From: Halomontanus rarus
GTDB taxonomy: Archaea > Halobacteriota > Halobacteria > Halobacteriales > Natrialbaceae
Assembly: GCF_029338335.1 (NCBI RefSeq)
Contig: NZ_CP119796.1
Strand: one strand, 5' to 3'
Length of the DNA: 64,000 nt
Positions 60,221 through 64,000 of the stretch are shown here, piece after piece. The notes beneath the pieces were generated by a model that searched no databases, was not told the origin of the DNA, and saw only the letters and a program-made list of their open reading frames with translations. The position numbers and the translations under genes were made by a program. The stretch's first letter is position 1. Each line of letters starts with the position of its first letter.

Positions 60221-61228
60221 ATGCGCGTCCTCGTCACCGGCGGATGTGGCTACATCGGCAGCGTACTCGTTCGCCGACTCGTCGCGAACGAAGCGGTTAC
60301 CGACGTGGTCGTGCTTGATGCGCTTACCGCCGGCTCCCCGCGGACGCTGCTGGGAACGGTCGACGACAGCCTCGACTTCTATCGGGGTGACGTCAGAGAG
60401 TACGGAGACGTCGAGACCGCGATGCGCGGCGTCGACCGCGTGATACACCTCGCCGCGATCACCGGTGCGGATAGCACACACGACCGACGCGCGGAAACGT
60501 TCGAGGTCAACTCGGACGGCACCGCGAACGTCGTGACGGCGGCCGGGAAAGTCGGCGTCGACTCGATCGTGTTCGCTTCCTCGTGCAACAATTACGGGCG
60601 GGCGACGAGCATGAACATTGACGAAACGACCAGCCCGGATCCGATCAATCCGTACGCCGAGTCCAAAGTTAAAGCTGAACGGATGGTACGCGACGCCGCA
60701 GCTGAACACGACTTTTCGGCAACGTCGCTTCGAATGAGTACGAACTACGGATACGCTCCCGGCGTTCGATTTAATCTCGTCGTCAACCACTTCGTCTTCC
60801 GCGGACTGACGGGCCGTCCGCTGACCGTCTATGGCGACGGCGAGAACTGGCGGCCGTTCATTCACGTTCAGGATGCCGCACGCGCATACGAACACGCTGC
60901 GTTGCACCCGGAACGCTGGCCACGCGACGTGTACAACGTCGGAGACACCGATCAGAACTTCCGAATCGCCGACGTCGCTCGTATCGTCGCTCAGGAACTC
61001 GAGCGAGATATCGAAATTACGTACTCCGGGAACGAACATCCAGGCCCGTCCTACCACGTCGAATTCAATCGGCTCGAGGAGACCGGATTCGAACTCGAAC
61101 GGACGCTGCGAGAGGGGGTTCGAGAGCTCGCAACGCAATTTACTGCTCGACTCGAGGAGACCGCACAATCGAACCGGCAGTCGATGAACGGCTCTTCCCT
61201 GCTAACTCACCCGAGTGATGTTCAATGA
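60221..61228 (+). CDS. NAD-dependent sugar epimerase/dehydratase
   Basis: 335 aa, starting 2 bp after the preceding stop. SDR motifs: VLVTGGCGYIGSVLVRRLVA, VDRVIHLAAITGADSTHDRR, SIVFASSCNNYGRATSMNID, INPYAESKVKAERMVRDAAA (YxxxK), LTVYGDGENWRPFIHVQDAA. The Ser/Ser-Cys-Asn-Asn-Tyr sequence before the YxxxK is typical of the WcaG/GalE-like group. A ~30-residue polar C-terminal extension rich in Asn/Gln/Ser overlaps the next gene by 4 nt. It makes an unknown NDP-sugar for the same glycan as its neighbours. Confidence 0.88.
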   Translation: MRVLVTGGCGYIGSVLVRRLVANEAVTDVVVLDALTAGSPRTLLGTVDDSLDFYRGDVREYGDVETAMRGVDRVIHLAAITGADSTHDRRAETFEVNSDGTANVVTAAGKVGVDSIVFASSCNNYGRATSMNIDETTSPDPINPYAESKVKAERMVRDAAAEHDFSATSLRMSTNYGYAPGVRFNLVVNHFVFRGLTGRPLTVYGDGENWRPFIHVQDAARAYEHAALHPERWPRDVYNVGDTDQNFRIADVARIVAQELERDIEITYSGNEHPGPSYHVEFNRLEETGFELERTLREGVRELATQFTARLEETAQSNRQSMNGSSLLTHPSDVQ

Positions 61229-62295
61229 CTATCCAGCACACCACGGACGACCAATCCGAACGTATCGATTCAGACGAACCGACGATTGCCGTCACCGGCG
61301 CCGCGGGCTACATCGGCAGTCGCGTCGTCGGAGACCTTCAAACGATCCATCCGGAGTGGTCGATCACGGCGATCGACAACTTCTACAGGGGAACGGTCCG
61401 AGAGATCGGCGACGTAACCGTCGAGCACGTCGACATTCGGAACCGTGATCGCCTGTGGAACGTCCTCGACGGTGCCGACGTCGTGTTACACCTCGCGGCG
61501 ATAAGCGGGGTCGACGACTGCGCCGAGTATTCGGACCTGGCCTACGTGGCTAACGTGACTGGAACCGGTCACGTCGCCAGATTCTGCCACAGCCGGCAGA
61601 TCCCGCTTGTCTTTCCGGCGAGCATGGCGATCCTCGGCGACCCCGATCCGGAGGCGTTCCCGATCACGGCCGACGACGATCGCGCCCCCCTGAACTGGTA
61701 CGGCCGGACGAAGTTGCTCGGCGAACGGCTCCTCGAATCGTTCGCCGACGAGGCGTTCCCGGCCCACATGTTCCTCAAGTCGAACCTCTACGGCGCGCAC
61801 CACGTCGACGGTCAGCGGATCTCGAAGGGCACCGTGATCAACTTCTTCGTCGATCGCGCACTGGCCGGCGACACGTTGACCGTCTACGAACCGGGAACGC
61901 AGGCGCGTAATTTCGTCCACGTCGAGGACGTCGCACGGGCGTACGTACACAGTTCCGAGTCGTTGCTCGAGCGTCGGGAGAACGGTGAGACCGGCCTCGA
62001 GACGTACACGATCGCGAGCGATGAAGACCCGAGCGTCCTCGAAATCGCCGAACTCGTTTGTGACATCGCCCGCGAGGAAGCCGGTCTCGAGCCGGACATC
62101 GAACTGGTCGAGAACCCCCGATCGGCGGAAACGCTCGTAGAGAACTTTCCGGTCGACACGGGAGAAACTCGTTCGTCGCTGGGCTGGGAAACGACCCGAA
62201 CCGTCGAGGATAGCATCCGTCAGCTCGTACGGGAGCGAGCGAACGTCGATATCGAACCGCGCCCGCAATCTGCTGAAACCGAACTCGAGACATGA
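61225..62295 (+). CDS. NAD-dependent sugar epimerase/dehydratase
   Basis: 356 aa with an N-terminal acidic leader of ~17 residues before TIAVTGAAGYIGSRVVGDLQ. DGADVVLHLAAISGVDDCAE and PLVFPASMAILGDPDPEAFP (Ser instead of the usual SSxxxYG element) precede NWYGRTKLLGERLLESFADE (YxxxK). ARNFVHVEDVARAYVHSSES is the late motif. The unusual MAIL sequence in place of Ser-x-x-x-Tyr-Gly suggests substrate drift. It overlaps both neighbours by ATGA-type junctions, so it is coupled in the operon. The substrate is unknown. Confidence 0.87.
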   Translation: MTIQHTTDDQSERIDSDEPTIAVTGAAGYIGSRVVGDLQTIHPEWSITAIDNFYRGTVREIGDVTVEHVDIRNRDRLWNVLDGADVVLHLAAISGVDDCAEYSDLAYVANVTGTGHVARFCHSRQIPLVFPASMAILGDPDPEAFPITADDDRAPLNWYGRTKLLGERLLESFADEAFPAHMFLKSNLYGAHHVDGQRISKGTVINFFVDRALAGDTLTVYEPGTQARNFVHVEDVARAYVHSSESLLERRENGETGLETYTIASDEDPSVLEIAELVCDIAREEAGLEPDIELVENPRSAETLVENFPVDTGETRSSLGWETTRTVEDSIRQLVRERANVDIEPRPQSAETELET

Positions 62296-63326
62296 CATCC
62301 ATGCCGCTCGATCCGTTTGCCGTGTTCGCACTGGCGCTCTCGATAGGGATCCTCATGTGGGGGTTCGAACGCTACCGGAGACGCTTTGAGAAGCGAGATC
62401 TCGCGAGCGCCATCGTCGTTACAGTCGGATTGCTATCGGTCGCATTCGCGCCCGGACTTTACGACGTCGCTGGATCGGTGCTCAACATCGATCGGCGGTA
62501 TCTCGTCGTCATACTGTTCGCGAATCTCATCCTGCTCGGGTTCGTCTTTTACTTGCTCGGTCTCGTCAGGAGGGTCAAGACGGAGGTTTCCGAACTGACA
62601 AGGACGCTGTCCGTCGACCAGGCCCCACAGACAGATGGCGGCATGGACACGATCTTCGTCGTCATCCCGGCGTACAACGAAGGCGAGACGATCAGATCCG
62701 TCGTCACATCGCTTCCGGAAACGATCTGCGGGTTCAAGGTTCAACCGCTGGTCGTCTCCGACGGATCCGTCGACGATACAGCAGAGAACGCACAGTACAA
62801 CGGCACGTCCGTCGTCGAGCATCCGGTCAATCAGGGACAGGGTGGCGCACTGAAGACCGGCTTCGAGATCGCCCTTCAGAACGACGCCGGCATCGTCGTG
62901 ACGATGGACGGTGACGGGCAACATCCCGTCGACGAACTAGAACGGCTCGTGAACCCGATCATCGAGGACGAAGCCGACTACGTCATGGGGACGCGGTATC
63001 TCGGCGTCGACGACTCCGGAAACGGTATCGTCCGCGATAGTGGGATCCGATTTTTCACAGCAACCATCAACGTTCTGACGAAGGCGGAAATAACCGACTG
63101 TACGAACGGGTACCGGGCGATCCGCGGTTCGATGCTCGATCGATTGCAGTTGACCGAAGAACGGTTCAGCGCGCCCGAGTTGCTCATCGAAGCGCGAAAG
63201 AGCGGCCTCCGGATCAAGGAGATTCCGATCACGATCGAAGATCGAAAAGGTGGCGAGACGAAAAAGCCCAAACTGGGTTTCGCGTTGGGGCTGCTCCGTA
63301 CCATTCTCATTACGTGGTTGCGCTGA
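62292..63326 (+). CDS. DUF2304-GT2 fusion glycosyltransferase
   Basis: 344 aa. Residues 1-~105 carry three membrane segments (FAVFALALSIGILMWGFERY, AIVVTVGLLSVAFAPGLYDV, LVVILFANLILLGFVFYLLG), the DUF2304 type often encoded separately next to GT2 genes. The GT2 domain follows: IFVVIPAYNEGETIRSVVTS, PLVVSDGSVDDTAENAQYNG, HPVNQGQGGALKTGFEIALQ, IVVTMDGDGQHPVDELERLV with DGDGQ, and DYVMGTRYLG. A basic end (IEDRKGGETKKPKLGFALGL) is typical of dolichol-phosphate sugar synthases. It probably loads or extends the lipid-linked sulfonated glycan. Last intact gene of the operon. Confidence 0.9.
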   Translation: MTSMPLDPFAVFALALSIGILMWGFERYRRRFEKRDLASAIVVTVGLLSVAFAPGLYDVAGSVLNIDRRYLVVILFANLILLGFVFYLLGLVRRVKTEVSELTRTLSVDQAPQTDGGMDTIFVVIPAYNEGETIRSVVTSLPETICGFKVQPLVVSDGSVDDTAENAQYNGTSVVEHPVNQGQGGALKTGFEIALQNDAGIVVTMDGDGQHPVDELERLVNPIIEDEADYVMGTRYLGVDDSGNGIVRDSGIRFFTATINVLTKAEITDCTNGYRAIRGSMLDRLQLTEERFSAPELLIEARKSGLRIKEIPITIEDRKGGETKKPKLGFALGLLRTILITWLR

Positions 63327-63631
63327 CTCGGTACCGGCCCGAGATTTGGGATGCGAGATAGAGTAGAGACTGTATCAGAGGCCCATTCGATTATATCGTA
63401 CTATCTTATTTTCCACACTTCAAATTCGCACTCCGTTTCACAATGTTCGTTACATACCGTGTACCAAGAGGATCGACATCAGGTCGTCTAAATCCTCGTT
63501 TGCGATTCTATGGAATTCCGTAAATAATGGATATGGAATTGAAGACATTGAGTCAGAGACACGTGTTCAGTGCTCTCAGATGGGTATGCCCCTAATCTAT
63601 ATGAGGGTAGAAATAGAAATCACCAGTGGTT
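63327..63631. other. Intergenic stretch before sulfatase relic
   Basis: 305 bp, AT-richer than the operon, no gene. It may hold the terminator of the operon and a promoter (TATATGAGGGTAG region near 63600) for the sulfatase remnant. Confidence 0.4.
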
Positions 63632-63941
63632 ATGTCAAATGTGGCTCTCGTAGTTCTGGATACTCTGCGAAAAGATTTCTTCGACGAATTTTTTGACTGG
63701 CTTCCTGGAGTTCGTTTTGAAAATGCGGGGAGCACAGCTCACTATACAGTCCCATCTCACGCGTCACTCTTCACCGGAAAATACCCTCGAGAGCTCGGCG
63801 TTCACGCGAAGTTGGAACAGTTCGATTGTCCAGACATGCCCTTATCCGAAAAATCACGACGGCCGGGATAGCGGACGAGCACGAGAAGAGCAGATCACGG
63901 AAGACGTGGAAGTGCATCTTCGAGATCTTGGGTACAAATGA
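63632..63941 (+). pseudogene. Sulfatase, N-terminus fused to C-terminus by internal deletion
   Basis: The N-terminal ~75 residues are typical: MSNVALVVLDTLRKDFFDEF, then VRFENAGSTAHYTVPSHASL and FTGKYPRELGVHAKLEQF. The metal-binding LDTLRKD and the PSHASLFTG region (with Ser for the formylglycine position) are present. After MPLSEK the frame breaks. The distal frame gives REEQITEDVEVHLRDLGYK and a stop, which is the last piece of haloarchaeal sulfatases. About 350 central codons are missing. The original enzyme would have cleaved or processed sulfate esters, fitting the adjoining sulfosugar genes. Confidence 0.75.
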
Positions 63942-64000
63942 TTCGGAATCCACGCTGTATAGGGAACACGAATTGGGGCGGTCGAGAATCTCCGCAATGA
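63942..64000. other. End of window
   Basis: 59 bp after the sulfatase relic. Nothing is recognised; a gene may begin to the right of the window. Confidence 0.3.

Noticed and set aside
59921..61168. 415-codon minus frame across two epimerase genes
   Set aside because: Antisense shadow of two clear SDR genes; composition follows their codon bias.

Overview
The window looks like haloarchaeal (class Halobacteria) DNA. Most genes are GC-rich and encode strongly acidic proteins. TATA-like boxes lie about 25-30 nt in front of several start codons, the pattern of leaderless archaeal transcripts. Archaeal or haloarchaeal families present include a thermosome subunit, a HalOD1 domain, a phiH1-repressor-type winged helix, a DUF7504-type protein, an HVO_A0556-like zinc finger and IS1341-type TnpB relics. 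I would place it near Natrinema/Haloterrigena-type Natrialbales, but that is inference. I see no rRNA, tRNA or CRISPR array.

Layout. 0-9.4 kb is accessory DNA: small regulators and toxin-antitoxin-like genes (AbrB, DUF433/DUF5615 with a frameshifted toxin, an orphan MntA-type nucleotidyltransferase), an HNH endonuclease with a small partner, and a tightly coupled four-gene operon ending in a coiled-coil protein. 9.8-18 kb holds a thermosome gene, relics of a TnpB element and a VirB4-like ATPase, an exported cupredoxin-CHRD protein, a PfkB kinase, a methyltransferase, and an acetamidase/formamidase. 18.1-21.4 kb is one very large exported protein with repeated CARDB-like modules, two lamin-tail domains and a Glu/Pro tail. 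21.5-25 kb carries a second copy of the coiled-coil operon and a degenerate third copy; a fourth relic lies at 37 kb.

25-51.4 kb is a surface-polysaccharide region. Its centre (26.4-40.4 kb) is visibly AT-rich and holds GT4 glycosyltransferases, a CapK/PaaK-like ligase, a Wzx-type flippase, a polytopic membrane protein, broken IS4 and IS110 transposases and a broken beta-helix gene. It is flanked by a GC-rich six-gene minus-strand operon (49.3 to 40.7 kb). That operon runs GT2, WecB, WecC, WbuB-like GT4, heparinase II/III-like protein, two-domain oxidoreductase. WecB and WecC together would make UDP-ManNAcA from UDP-GlcNAc. A separate NAD-dependent sugar epimerase lies at 50.5 kb.

51.6-58.9 kb is mixed: a zinc-finger microprotein, a DUF7504-like protein, a second exported CARDB-like protein related to the 18-21 kb giant, a C69 dipeptidase, several pseudogenes and a long stretch where I recognise almost no genes. 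59-63.3 kb is a plus-strand operon with a UDP-sulfoquinovose-synthase-like enzyme, two further sugar epimerases and a DUF2304-GT2 fusion, followed by a collapsed sulfatase. This suggests a sulfonated or sulfated glycan.

The most interesting unexplained element is the coiled-coil operon. It occurs in two apparently intact and two decayed copies, with overlapping genes, a hairpin upstream and an unusually conserved 3' flank. I do not recognise its function. The window also has many frameshifts, truncations and solo IS200/IS605-type end hairpins, as expected of a plasmid or genomic-island region under heavy transposition.
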